A stretch of DNA of 64,000 bases from Mycolicibacterium sediminis (GTDB lineage: Bacteria; Actinomycetota; Actinomycetes; Mycobacteriales; Mycobacteriaceae). The position numbers and the translations under genes are program-made. A model generated the notes under the pieces. That model saw only the letters and a program-made list of their open reading frames with translations. It did not search any database and was not told the origin of the DNA. The DNA is taken from positions 2,666,001 to 2,730,000 of the forward strand of contig NZ_AP022588.1 of assembly GCF_010731735.1 (NCBI RefSeq). Direction: 5' to 3'. Below, one piece after another: positions 16,767-24,763 of this stretch (position 1 is the stretch's first letter; each line of letters opens with the position of its first letter).

Positions 16767-17929
16767 CCCTCGCCGACGAGGTCTTCGAACGGGCGGCACG
16801 AGTCATCCCCGGCGGCAACACCCGCTCGACGCTGTTCGTGACACCCCACCCCCCGTACGCCGCCGTGGGTGACGGGGCGACCGTCGTCGACACGGCGGGC
16901 CACCGGACCATCGACTGCAACAACAACTACACCGCGCTGATCCACGGCCATGCGGACCCGGAGATCCTCGCCGTCACGGCCGAGGCGGCAGTCAAGGGCA
17001 CCGCCTTCGGCCTCCCGACGACCTACGAGGTCGACCTCGCGGAGCTGCTCGTGGCGCGGACGGGATTGCAGCAGTGGCGGTTCTGCAATTCGGGTACCGA
17101 GGCGGTGATGATGCTGATCCGCGGCGCGCGGGCGCACACCGGTCGTGACCTGGTCGTCCGGTTCGAGGGCAGTTACCACGGCACCTACGATGGCGTCGTG
17201 CCGGTGGACGCACCCGGCGTACCCAGGAGTGTCGCCGAGGCGTCGATCGTGCTGCCGCAGAACGACGTGTCGGCACTGGAGGGGGCCATGAGCCGGTACG
17301 GCGACCGCGTCGCCGTCGTGCTCCTCGACCTGATGCCCAATCGCGCCGGTCTGACTCCGGTGTCGACTGAGTTCGCCTCTGCCGCAGCGAGGTTGGCCAC
17401 CGACTTCGGCGCGCTGCTGGCGATCGACGAGGTCATCTCCTTCCGGCTCGGTGTCGGTGGCCTACACCAGACGTACGGAGTCGTCCCGGATCTGGTGTCG
17501 CTCGGCAAGATCATCGGCGGCGGATACCCGGTCGGGGCCGTCGGCGGACGCGCGGAGGTGCTGGCGGCGTTCAGCCCCCTCGGGGACGGTCCGGTGTCGT
17601 GGGGCGGCACGTTCAGTGCGAATCCCATCACCATGGCCGCAGGGCTGAGCGCCATGAGCAGGTACGGCGAGGCCGATGTCGCGGCACTCAACGCCAGGGG
17701 TGACGACCTACGTATGTTGCTCGTGGACGCGGGGATCCGCGTCAATGGACGCGGGTCCCTCCTGCGCCTGATGGTCGACGACCCGACGTCGACGTGGTGG
17801 CAGCTCTACGAGGCCGGTGTACTCGCCGGCACCAACGGCCTGCTGGCACTGTCCACCGTCATGACCGACGAGGACGTGGACCTCGTGGCGCGCCGCGTCG
17901 TCGCCACCCTCGGCCGACACACGTCCTGA
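16763..17929 (+). CDS. Class III aminotransferase, glutamate-1-semialdehyde mutase-like
   Basis: A 388-residue PLP enzyme of the HemL-like branch of class III aminotransferases. Seen: ARVIPGGNTRS at the N-terminus, CNSGTEAVMMLIRGARAHTG, FEGSYHGTYDG, the PLP-contact acid in LLAIDEVISFR, and the Schiff-base lysine in LVSLGKIIGGGYPVGAVGG. It is shorter than true HemL (about 425-430 residues). The catabolic setting makes haem synthesis unlikely; an amine or omega-amino-acid aminotransferase is more plausible. ATG at 16763 overlaps the dehydrogenase stop by 4 nt. It ends the island and is followed by a strong hairpin. Confidence 0.83.
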   Translation: MTLADEVFERAARVIPGGNTRSTLFVTPHPPYAAVGDGATVVDTAGHRTIDCNNNYTALIHGHADPEILAVTAEAAVKGTAFGLPTTYEVDLAELLVARTGLQQWRFCNSGTEAVMMLIRGARAHTGRDLVVRFEGSYHGTYDGVVPVDAPGVPRSVAEASIVLPQNDVSALEGAMSRYGDRVAVVLLDLMPNRAGLTPVSTEFASAAARLATDFGALLAIDEVISFRLGVGGLHQTYGVVPDLVSLGKIIGGGYPVGAVGGRAEVLAAFSPLGDGPVSWGGTFSANPITMAAGLSAMSRYGEADVAALNARGDDLRMLLVDAGIRVNGRGSLLRLMVDDPTSTWWQLYEAGVLAGTNGLLALSTVMTDEDVDLVARRVVATLGRHTS

Positions 17930-17942
17930 GGCGCCGAGCGCA

Positions 17943-17981
17943 GCGAGACCAGTGGGGCAATTTTTGCCCCACCGGTCTCGC
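17943..17981. terminator. Long hairpin between convergent genes, probable bidirectional terminator
   Basis: Two 18-nt arms (17943-17960 and 17964-17981) pair with one mismatch around a TTT loop. The stem reads GCGAGACC, then a mismatch, then GTGGGGCAA. It lies between the converging aminotransferase and semialdehyde dehydrogenase genes. No U-tract follows the stem on either strand, so termination may depend on the stem alone. Confidence 0.7.
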
Positions 17982-17993
17982 AGCAGCAACAAC

Positions 17994-19343
17994 CTAGGCG
18001 ATGCGGATCAGCTTCTTGTTGACGAACTCGTCGATCCCGAAGCGTCCCAGCTCGCGGCCGAAGCCGGACCGCTTCACCCCGCCGAACGGCAGCTCGACGC
18101 CCTCGGCGCCGACGGCGTTGACGAACACCATGCCCGCCTCGATCTTGTCGGCGACGCGCTTGGCCTGCTCGTCGTCGGTGGTGTAGACGTAGGAGCCCAG
18201 GCCGAACGGGGTGTCGTTGGCCAGCTCGACCGCCTGGTCCTCGTCGGCCACCTTGAACACCGTCGCCACGGGACCGAACAGCTCCTCGCGGTAGCTCGGC
18301 GAGTCGGGGGAGACGCCGGTCAGCACGCCCGGCGGGAAGAACGCGCCGTTGCGCTGACCGTCGGACACCAGGGTCGCGCCGTCGTCGACGGCCCGCTTCA
18401 CCTGCTCGTCGAGCCGGTCGGCCGCGCCCACGGAGGACAGCGGTGCGAGACCGTCTGCCTTCTGCAGCACCTTCTTCGTGAACCGGTCCAGGAAGTCGTC
18501 GTAGATGTCCTCGGCGACGATGATGCGCTTGGCCGCGTTGCACGCCTGCCCGGTGTTCTCGAAGCGGCCGTCGATCGCCGCGTCGACGGTCTCGTCGAGA
18601 TCGTCGGCGGACAGCACGATGAACGGGTCGGAGCCGCCGAGTTCGAGCACCACCTTCTTGAGGTTGCGTCCCGCGATCTCTGCGACCGCGGCACCGGCCC
18701 GCTCCGAGCCGGTCAGCGAAACCCCTTGCACGCGTGGGTCGGCGATGACCTCGGCGATCTGCTCGTTGGTCGCGTACACGTTGACGTAGGCCCCTTCGGG
18801 GTAGCCGGCGTCGGTGAAGATCTGCTGCAGCGCAGCCGAGGACTCGGGGCACTGCGGCGCGTGCTTGAGCACGATCGTGTTGCCCAGCACCAGGTTGGGC
18901 CCGGCGAACCGCGCGACCTGGTAGTAGGGGTAGTTCCACGGCATGATGCCGAGCAGCACGCCCACCGAGCCACGGCGGATCAGCGCCGAGCCCTCGCCCT
19001 CGAGCAGGTCGATCGGCTCGTCGGCGAGGAACTTCTCGGCGTGGTCGGCGTAGTACTCGTAGATGGCAGCGCTGAACTCGACCTCGCCGATGGACTGGTC
19101 GAGCGGCTTGCCCATCTCGCGCTGGATGATCTTGGCGAGTTCTTCCTTGCGCTCGGTGTGCAATTCGGCCACCTTGCGGATCAGCGCGGCGCGCTCGGCG
19201 ATCGTCGACGGGCGCGACCACTCGCGGTGCGCCTTCGCGGCCGCGGCGACGGCCTGTTCGATCTGCTCGTCGGTGGCGGTCGGGTACTCCTTGATCAACT
19301 CGCCCGTCGATGGGTCGACCACCGCGTACAGGGACGTGCTCAT
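17994..19343 (-). CDS. gabD1: Succinate-semialdehyde dehydrogenase (NADP-type)
   Basis: A 449-residue aldehyde dehydrogenase close in length and sequence style to mycobacterial GabD1 (about 457 residues), which oxidises succinic semialdehyde to succinate. Seen: PWNYPYYQVARFAGP, LVLGNTIVLKHAPQCP, the GVSLTGSERAGAA cofactor loop, the general base in LELGGSDPF, and the catalytic Cys in NTGQACNAAKR. ATG at 19343. It is followed upstream on the same strand by a universal stress protein and an APC amino-acid permease, fitting a GABA uptake and degradation route; the aminotransferase step would have to come from elsewhere. Confidence 0.85.
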   Translation of the reverse strand: MSTSLYAVVDPSTGELIKEYPTATDEQIEQAVAAAAKAHREWSRPSTIAERAALIRKVAELHTERKEELAKIIQREMGKPLDQSIGEVEFSAAIYEYYADHAEKFLADEPIDLLEGEGSALIRRGSVGVLLGIMPWNYPYYQVARFAGPNLVLGNTIVLKHAPQCPESSAALQQIFTDAGYPEGAYVNVYATNEQIAEVIADPRVQGVSLTGSERAGAAVAEIAGRNLKKVVLELGGSDPFIVLSADDLDETVDAAIDGRFENTGQACNAAKRIIVAEDIYDDFLDRFTKKVLQKADGLAPLSSVGAADRLDEQVKRAVDDGATLVSDGQRNGAFFPPGVLTGVSPDSPSYREELFGPVATVFKVADEDQAVELANDTPFGLGSYVYTTDDEQAKRVADKIEAGMVFVNAVGAEGVELPFGGVKRSGFGRELGRFGIDEFVNKKLIRIA

Positions 19344-19403
19344 TGCGAATTCACTCCTCGTGTCGTTACGGACGGGCCGCGCGCGGCGCCCCGTCCCTCC
19401 TGT

Positions 19404-20264
19404 CTACTCGCCCTTGGGGATGACGATGACCGGGACGTCGACGCCGGCGAGGATTCTCGCCGCCGTCGATCCCAGAAAGATTCGTCGCGGTGCGGCGAAT
19501 CTGCTGGATCCGACGACGAGTAGGTCGCCGTCGTCCCAGTTGAGCTTCTTGAGTGCGGATTCGAGCGTCATGCCGTCGGCGACGAGCGACTCGATCTCCG
19601 GTGCATCGGGCAGCGCTCGCCCGGCCAGCACGAGGTTCTCCTCGGCGGCGGTCACCTGCAGTTGGCGGACGGCTCGCGCACTCTCGGCCTCGGCCAGGTT
19701 CTCCGCCGACACCAGCGACAGCATGCGGATGCCGATCCCGCCCGCACTGGCGAGTGTGATCGCGAACGGGAGGGGATTGTCGTCGCCCGGTCGCGTGGGC
19801 ACCGCGGCGGTCACCGAGGCGAAGGCCTCGTCGGGGTCGTCGGCGTACCCGCGCGGTGCGAGCGCGACGGGGATGGGCGAGGAGTGCAGCAGCGCGCCGG
19901 TGACCGGGCCGACGGTGTGGCCGCCGAAGAAGCCGTCGCGGGCACCGCCGACGACGATCAGGTCGGAGGACTTCTCCTCGGCGAACCCGATGAGCGACTC
20001 GGCGAACGACTCGCCGACGGTGACGGTGCCGGCCGCGGTCACGCCCGATGCCTGCAACGTCGACACCGCTTGCGCCGCCCAGGTATTGCCGCGTTCGACG
20101 AGCAGGTTCTGGTACTCGGCGCGGCCCGGGTGGCCGTCGGGGAGTTCCTCGCGGACCACCAGCAGGACGTCCACGGTCGCGTCGAAGGTCTCGGCCAGCG
20201 CCGTCGCCAGGGCGACGCCGTCGTCGCCGGTCGGGGTGGCCAGGTAGCCAACGGTCAGGTGCAT
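19404..20264 (-). CDS. Universal stress protein, tandem UspA domains
   Basis: A 286-residue cytoplasmic protein with two UspA-like halves. The first ends SSDLIVVGGARDGFFGGHTVGPVTGALLH, and the second ends GDLLVVGSSRF and IFLGSTAARILAGVDVPVIVI; both resemble the ATP-binding G-2x-G-9x-G(S/T) pattern. Start at 20264 is supported by GGGAGAG upstream on the reverse strand; the longer open frame to 20333 runs into the permease gene. It lies 16 nt after the permease and 60 nt before gabD1 on the same strand, so it is probably part of that operon. Confidence 0.82.
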   Translation of the reverse strand: MHLTVGYLATPTGDDGVALATALAETFDATVDVLLVVREELPDGHPGRAEYQNLLVERGNTWAAQAVSTLQASGVTAAGTVTVGESFAESLIGFAEEKSSDLIVVGGARDGFFGGHTVGPVTGALLHSSPIPVALAPRGYADDPDEAFASVTAAVPTRPGDDNPLPFAITLASAGGIGIRMLSLVSAENLAEAESARAVRQLQVTAAEENLVLAGRALPDAPEIESLVADGMTLESALKKLNWDDGDLLVVGSSRFAAPRRIFLGSTAARILAGVDVPVIVIPKGE

Positions 20265-20280
20265 GGTCTCTCCCAAGAGA

Positions 20281-21798
20281 TCAGTAGGTGTCCGGGACCT
20301 TGACCTCGGTCGAGGCGTTGAGCGTCTCGCCACGGAAGAACCGCTTGGTACCGAACGCGAAGCACGCGAGCATCAGCGGGATGCCCAGCACCAGCATGCC
20401 GACGCCGAGGACGAACACGCCGCCGATCGGTCCGAAGGCGGTGTAGCCGTAGTCGGGCGCCATCATGTCGTAGGCGCTCTTGCCGAACGCCAACGTCATC
20501 GCGATGGCACCCAGCAGCGGGAAGATGCCGCGGAAGAACAGGTTTCGGACCGACGTGAAGAGCGTCCTGCGGAAGTACCACACGCAGGCGTAGGCGGTGA
20601 CGCCGTAGTAGAACGCGACGGCCAAGCCAAGGGACGCCACCGAGTCGGCGAGCGCGTTCTCCGAGAGGAACGTCAGCACCAGGTAGAAGAACAGTGCGGC
20701 ACAACCCATCACGATCGTGCCGAACGCCGGCGTCATGTACTTGGGGTGCACGCTCGCGAACCGCTTCGGCAGCGCCTCGTAGACCGCCATCGACAGCGTG
20801 CCGCGGGCGGTCGGCAGGATCGTGGTCTGTGTCGACGACAGCGCCGACACCGACACCGTCAGCAGCAGCAGCGAGGCCAGGATGGGCCCGGCGACGGGCT
20901 TGCCGAGCACCGTCAGCACGTCGTCGGTGTTGTTCGGGTTGTTGAGTCCGATGCCGACCTCGCCGAAGCCGGCGAACGACTGGACGGCGTAGGCGACCAG
21001 GACGTAGGTGCACACCAGGATCAGCGTGGTGATGACCGCGGCGATGCCGGGCGTCTTGCCGGGATCCTTGGTCTCCTCGCCGACGGCGAGACAGGCGTCC
21101 CAGCCCCAGTAGATGAAGATGCAGAGGATGATCGCGGCGGCGATCGAGGACATGTCCAGGCCCGACGGCCACAGCCACGACAGCTGCGGCGAGACGGCCT
21201 GCGCCCCAGCGGTACCGGTGAACACGCGGACCAGCGCGATGATGCTGGCGACGATCAGCACGCCGAACTGAATGGCGATGAGGACGTTCTGCATCTTCTC
21301 CGACACGGCGACGCCGCGGGCGCTCACCAGCGTCATCGAGATGATGAAGAACGACCCGAGCAGGACCTTCGCCAACAGGCTCTCGGCCAGGTCGTCCTGG
21401 CCGAGGAACTTGAACAGGTAGATGGCAGCCACTTCGGCGACGTTGGCCAGCACGATGATCGCGGACACCGCCAGACCCCAGCCGCCGATCCACCCGATCC
21501 ACGGCCCGAAGGCCTTCGTGCCCCAGGTGAACGTCGTGCCGCAGTCCGGCGTGTCCTGCGACAGCTCCTTGTAGGCGAACGCCACGAGGAGCATCGGGAT
21601 GAACGCCAGGAGGAACATCGAGGGTGCCTTCTCGCCGACCGCGAGCACGACGTAGCCCAGCGTCGCCGCGAGGCTGTAGGCGGGTGCCACGGCGGCGAGG
21701 CCGATGACGACGTTGCCGACGAGACCGAGTGCCCCCGCCTGCAGACCCTTGCCGTTGACGGCCGCGAGCGGCGGCGCAGGCGGTTCAGCGATTGCCAT
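20281..21798 (-). CDS. APC family amino-acid permease
   Basis: A 505-residue secondary transporter with about twelve hydrophobic spans. The N-terminal GLQAGALGLVGNVVIGLAAV and following YSLAATLGYVV are typical of the APC superfamily, and GTTFTWGTKAFGPWIGWIGG is the conserved substrate-region loop. The ATG at 21798 begins the family's normal short cytoplasmic tail; a much longer open frame upstream crosses the ankyrin gene and is rejected. It leads a likely operon with the stress protein and GabD1, so GABA or a related amino acid is a reasonable substrate guess. Specificity cannot be read from the sequence. Confidence 0.88.
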   Translation of the reverse strand: MAIAEPPAPPLAAVNGKGLQAGALGLVGNVVIGLAAVAPAYSLAATLGYVVLAVGEKAPSMFLLAFIPMLLVAFAYKELSQDTPDCGTTFTWGTKAFGPWIGWIGGWGLAVSAIIVLANVAEVAAIYLFKFLGQDDLAESLLAKVLLGSFFIISMTLVSARGVAVSEKMQNVLIAIQFGVLIVASIIALVRVFTGTAGAQAVSPQLSWLWPSGLDMSSIAAAIILCIFIYWGWDACLAVGEETKDPGKTPGIAAVITTLILVCTYVLVAYAVQSFAGFGEVGIGLNNPNNTDDVLTVLGKPVAGPILASLLLLTVSVSALSSTQTTILPTARGTLSMAVYEALPKRFASVHPKYMTPAFGTIVMGCAALFFYLVLTFLSENALADSVASLGLAVAFYYGVTAYACVWYFRRTLFTSVRNLFFRGIFPLLGAIAMTLAFGKSAYDMMAPDYGYTAFGPIGGVFVLGVGMLVLGIPLMLACFAFGTKRFFRGETLNASTEVKVPDTY

Positions 21799-21806
21799 GG
21801 TGGCTG

Positions 21807-21812
21807 AATATA
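21807..21812 (-). promoter_or_regulatory. Candidate -10 element for the APC permease gene
   Basis: On the reverse strand TATATT ends 8 nt before the ATG at 21798, so transcription would begin at or within a few bases of the start codon. No -35 consensus is visible, which is common in mycobacteria. Confidence 0.35.
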
Positions 21813-21908
21813 CGGTTACGTCCGTTTCGGCGGGTGGATACCACTGATTTGTTTTCTCAGAGGTAACCCAGCAACTGATTCCGTTGATTGGCGGGTTTGC
21901 TGGTTCCG

Positions 21909-22802
21909 CTATCGTGCGCCTGCCGCGTGCAGGACGGCGATCGTGGCGGACACCTCCTTCGCGCGATACGCGTGGTGCCTCTGCGCGTCGGCCCACCACG
22001 CGACAAGGGCGTCGAGGCCCGGCTGCGGATCGGCGCCCAGCTCGGCCAGCGCCGCGACGGTGCCGGGCAGCAGCTGGCGGGCGGCGACCTCGATCGGCCG
22101 GGTGCCGTCGGCCGCAGCGGCGTCGACTGCGGCGCCGGCGCCGGCGAGTGCCCGGACCAGCTGCGGGCCGACGTGGTCGGACCGGTCGTCGAGGCAGTGC
22201 ATCGGCGTCGCGCCGTCGGAGTCGCGCGGCGACGGGTCCACCCCACGTGCCAGGGCCGCGTCGAGCGCGACGGTCCGTCCGAGCCGGACCATCTCGTGCA
22301 GGATCGTCGTCGTCCGCTCCCCACGCGCCGTCACGTCGACGACGCGGCCGGCGTCGGCACCGGCGTCGACGAGGAGGACCGCGGCCTCGGGCCGAAGGGC
22401 GCGCACGGCGTACCAGAGCGGTGTCCCGCCGCACGGATCGAGCGGATCGGGGTCGTCGCCCCGGTCGAGCAGGTCGGCCACCGACGGGCCACCGCGTTCG
22501 GAGCGACGGAACAGCTCGAGTGCGTCGGGCTCGAGCGGGGTCAGCCACGGTGGCGGGTCCGCGCCGAGGGCCGAGACGACCCGCAGTGCGCCGAGCCGAC
22601 GTTCGCCGAGGTCGTACCACGGCCACGGGCCGAGTCCCTTGGCGAGGAAGTCCGCCACCGGCAGCCGCTCCTCGGCGCGGATGATCCGCCCGCCGTCGTC
22701 GAGGTCCGATCGGAAGGTCAGCGTCGCCGGCGTCCCGTCCGCGTCGTCGACGAAGACCGCGACCGCGGCGTAGCCCTCCTGATACTCGACGAGTCCTACC
22801 AT
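21909..22802 (-). CDS. Ankyrin-repeat protein
   Basis: A 297-residue cytoplasmic protein. The N-terminal 100 residues are unassigned. From about residue 115 there are at least three or four degenerate ankyrin units, marked by CGGTPLWYAVRAL, TTTILHEMVRLGR, DGATPMHCL and DGTRPIEVAARQLL, each followed by a GA-containing helix pair. Ankyrin units mediate protein binding; no enzymatic domain is visible. It is transcribed away from a small membrane-protein gene, with only 6 nt between the starts. Confidence 0.72.
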   Translation of the reverse strand: MVGLVEYQEGYAAVAVFVDDADGTPATLTFRSDLDDGGRIIRAEERLPVADFLAKGLGPWPWYDLGERRLGALRVVSALGADPPPWLTPLEPDALELFRRSERGGPSVADLLDRGDDPDPLDPCGGTPLWYAVRALRPEAAVLLVDAGADAGRVVDVTARGERTTTILHEMVRLGRTVALDAALARGVDPSPRDSDGATPMHCLDDRSDHVGPQLVRALAGAGAAVDAAAADGTRPIEVAARQLLPGTVAALAELGADPQPGLDALVAWWADAQRHHAYRAKEVSATIAVLHAAGAR

Positions 22803-22808
22803 GCGTCC

Positions 22809-23084
22809 ATGATGACCGTCGCCGCGATCGTGCTGGGGGTGATCGTCGCGGCGGCCGGCGCCGTCCTGCTCGCCGGCGACCGCAAGGGCGCCGATCCCGC
22901 GATCAGGTGGGAGGGGATGGCCGCGACGGGTCTGATGTTCGCCGTCGTCGGCGGGCCGTTCTGGATCGCGCAGGGCGTCTGCACGCTGTTGGCCACGCTT
23001 GACGGGGCGACGTGGTGGCTGTGGGCGTGGTGGCTCGTCGCCCCGACCGCGGGCATGGCCGTCCGGCGGTTACTACCCTGGTGA
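22809..23084 (+). CDS. Small two-to-three-span membrane protein
   Basis: A 91-residue hydrophobic protein with an N-terminal span (VAAIVLGVIVAAAGAVLLAG) and further spans around residues 40-60 and 66-80, rich in tryptophan. No family recognised. Start could be either of two adjacent ATGs (22809 or 22812). It is divergent from the ankyrin gene and 7 nt upstream of the sigma-factor gene in the same direction, so it may be co-transcribed with it and could act as a membrane partner, but nothing in the sequence shows that. Confidence 0.55.
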   Translation: MMTVAAIVLGVIVAAAGAVLLAGDRKGADPAIRWEGMAATGLMFAVVGGPFWIAQGVCTLLATLDGATWWLWAWWLVAPTAGMAVRRLLPW

Positions 23085-23091
23085 GGTGACC

Positions 23092-24030
23092 ATGGGGGTC
23101 GACGAGTTCGAGCGGTGGCGGTCCCACCTGCTCGCCGTCGCGTACCGACTGACGGGCACGTTCGCCGATGCCGAGGACGCCGTGCAGGACGCGTGGCTGC
23201 GATGGCACGGTATGGGCGGCGACGGCCGCGACGGCATCACCAACCCGGGCGCCTGGCTCACCACCGTGGTCAGCCGGATCGGTCTGGACCGGCTGAAGTC
23301 CGCCGCACACCGCCGCGAGACGTACGTGGGGGAGTGGCTGCCCGAACCGGTCGTCACGTCGCTGGACGGATCGGATCCGCTCGCCGCGGTCGTCTCCGCC
23401 GAGGACGCGCGGTTCGCAGCCATGGTGGTGCTCGAACGGCTGACGCCGGACCAGCGGGTGGCGTTCGTGCTGCACGACGGGTTCGCCGTACCGTTCTCCG
23501 AGATCGCCGGGGTGCTCGGCACCACCGCGGCGGCCGCACGCCAGTTGGCGTCCCGGGCCCGCCGCACCGTGGTCGACGCGGCACCGCCCGCCCGCGACCC
23601 CTCCCACGCCGAGACCGTCTCGAAGCTGTTGGCTGCCATGGCAACCGGCGACGTCGGCGCGGTCGTGGCGCTGCTACACCCCGACGTCACGTTCACCGGC
23701 GACTCGAACCGGATGGCCCCCACGGCGGCTCGTGTCATCCACGGATCGGAGAAGGTGGCCCGATTCGTCATGTCACTCGTCGCCCGCTACGGCCCGGCGA
23801 TGTTCGAGGTGGGCCGGCCGGCGCTCGTCAACGGGGACCTCGGGATGTACAACGAACGGGCGCACACCGACGGCGAGTGGACGGAGTTGCAACCGCACAT
23901 CCAGGCCCTCACCGTGCGCGACGGCCTCGTGACCGCGATCTGGGACGTCGCGAACCCGGAGAAGTTCAGCGCGTCCCCGCTGGCGGCGCATCGGCCGGCC
24001 ACGGCACCCGGCAGGCGTCGCCCGCGCTGA
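23092..24030 (+). CDS. ECF RNA polymerase sigma factor, ECF41 type with SnoaL-like C-terminus
   Basis: A 312-residue sigma factor, longer than a plain ECF protein (about 200). Sigma region 2 is near residues 5-75 (AYRLTGTFADAEDAVQDAWL), region 4 near 105-165 (LERLTPDQRVAFVLHDGF, FSEIAGVLGTTAAAARQLAS), then a SnoaL-like domain from about 180 to the end containing NPEKF, close to the NPDKL-type motif of ECF41 proteins. In that group the extension replaces an anti-sigma factor and tunes activity. ATG at 23092 has AGGTG upstream. The converging neighbour is a carboxymuconolactone-decarboxylase-like gene, the typical ECF41 partner; their 3' ends overlap by 65 nt. Confidence 0.88.
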   Translation: MGVDEFERWRSHLLAVAYRLTGTFADAEDAVQDAWLRWHGMGGDGRDGITNPGAWLTTVVSRIGLDRLKSAAHRRETYVGEWLPEPVVTSLDGSDPLAAVVSAEDARFAAMVVLERLTPDQRVAFVLHDGFAVPFSEIAGVLGTTAAAARQLASRARRTVVDAAPPARDPSHAETVSKLLAAMATGDVGAVVALLHPDVTFTGDSNRMAPTAARVIHGSEKVARFVMSLVARYGPAMFEVGRPALVNGDLGMYNERAHTDGEWTELQPHIQALTVRDGLVTAIWDVANPEKFSASPLAAHRPATAPGRRRPR

Positions 24031-24562
24031 AACCCTGTTCGGCGATCCCCAGCGCGGTGTTCATGCGCGCGCGCATGTTCTCGACACCGATCTGATAGGT
24101 CAGTTCGATCACGCCGCCCTCGCCGAACCGTTGGCGGAGGTCGGCCACCTGGTCGTCGGTGACGGAGTGCGGGTCGGTGGTCATCGCGTCGGCGTAGGCG
24201 ATGGCCGCACGCTCGTCGTCGGTGAACAGCGGGGAGGTCGCGTACTCGTCGACGTGCTGGAGGCGGTCGACGTCGAGGCCGTCGAGCCGGATGAGCATGG
24301 CGCCGAAGTCGACGCACCAGGAGCAGCCGACGGTGCGCGCGGTCCGGTAGACCGCGAGTTCACGGACGTTGGCGGGCAGGTCCGTCGACGCCCGCTCGAC
24401 CATCCCCTCGTGGACCGCGGCGGCGACCATCAGCCCCCGGTGGTGCGCGTAGATCGCGAACGGCTCGGGCACCTCGCCGAACCGGCGCTTGGCGTACCAC
24501 CACAGCAGCCGGGTGAGCGGCGAGGCCTTGGTGCGGGACAGGGGTTCCAGTCGTGGCGTCAT
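23966..24562 (-). CDS. Carboxymuconolactone decarboxylase family (AhpD-like) protein
   Basis: A 198-residue all-helical protein of the CMD/AhpD family. The redox motif is visible as VGCSWCVDFGAML (Cys-x-x-Cys) near residue 80, followed by the family's YADAMTTDPHSVTDD segment and FGEGGVIELTYQIGVENMRAR. The CSWC suggests peroxidase or disulfide-reductase chemistry rather than true decarboxylation. Start at 24562 (ATG) is chosen because the family begins about there; a longer open frame upstream is low-complexity and crosses a repeat. It converges on the ECF41 sigma gene and has a candidate ECF41 promoter immediately upstream, so it is the likely target of that sigma factor. Confidence 0.85.
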   Translation of the reverse strand: MTPRLEPLSRTKASPLTRLLWWYAKRRFGEVPEPFAIYAHHRGLMVAAAVHEGMVERASTDLPANVRELAVYRTARTVGCSWCVDFGAMLIRLDGLDVDRLQHVDEYATSPLFTDDERAAIAYADAMTTDPHSVTDDQVADLRQRFGEGGVIELTYQIGVENMRARMNTALGIAEQGFSAGDACRVPWPADAPPAGTR

Positions 24563-24570
24563 ACCGGTCC

Positions 24571-24597
24571 GACGACGCAGCCGCCCAACGTGTGACG
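24571..24597 (-). promoter_or_regulatory. Candidate ECF41-type promoter for the CMD-family gene
   Basis: On the reverse strand CGTCACA (24597-24591) is followed after 16 nt by CGTC (24574-24571), then 8 nt to the ATG at 24562. ECF41 targets are described as TGTCACA and CGTC, so this matches 6 of 7 and 4 of 4 bases. The short leader would give an almost leaderless mRNA. Assignment is by motif only. Confidence 0.5.
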
Positions 24598-24630
24598 GGG
24601 CTCTGCGGTTCTCTCGGCGAGCACCTCTCT

Positions 24631-24694
24631 CGGCGAGCGTGCGTGTCTGCGGGCAACACGCCGGTCGCGATCCCAAGTTCGCGCACGCTCGCGG
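24631..24694 (+). repeat. 64-bp imperfect palindromic repeat, copy A
   Basis: It begins CGGCGAGCGTGCGTGTCTGC and ends CGCACGCTCGCGG, so its termini are inverted repeats of each other. It is 54/64 identical (hand-counted) to the reverse complement of copy B at 25133-25196. The two copies flank the small membrane-protein gene at 24764. It resembles dispersed palindromic intergenic elements of mycobacteria. Confidence 0.7.
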
Positions 24695-24763
24695 AACGCT
24701 CGCGCGCCGAAATCGAGTAGTCCTACGGATGCAGCCGCCGTGCAGCCGCGCAATTCTCGACGG

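Noticed and set aside
17952..19523. Plus-strand open frame antisense to gabD1
   Set aside because: The aldehyde dehydrogenase on the minus strand has all catalytic motifs; the antisense frame has none.
20281..22626. Extended permease reading frame with a 276-residue N-terminal extension
   Set aside because: The added part is Arg/Pro-rich antisense of the ankyrin gene; the family start at 21798 fits a normal APC N-terminus.
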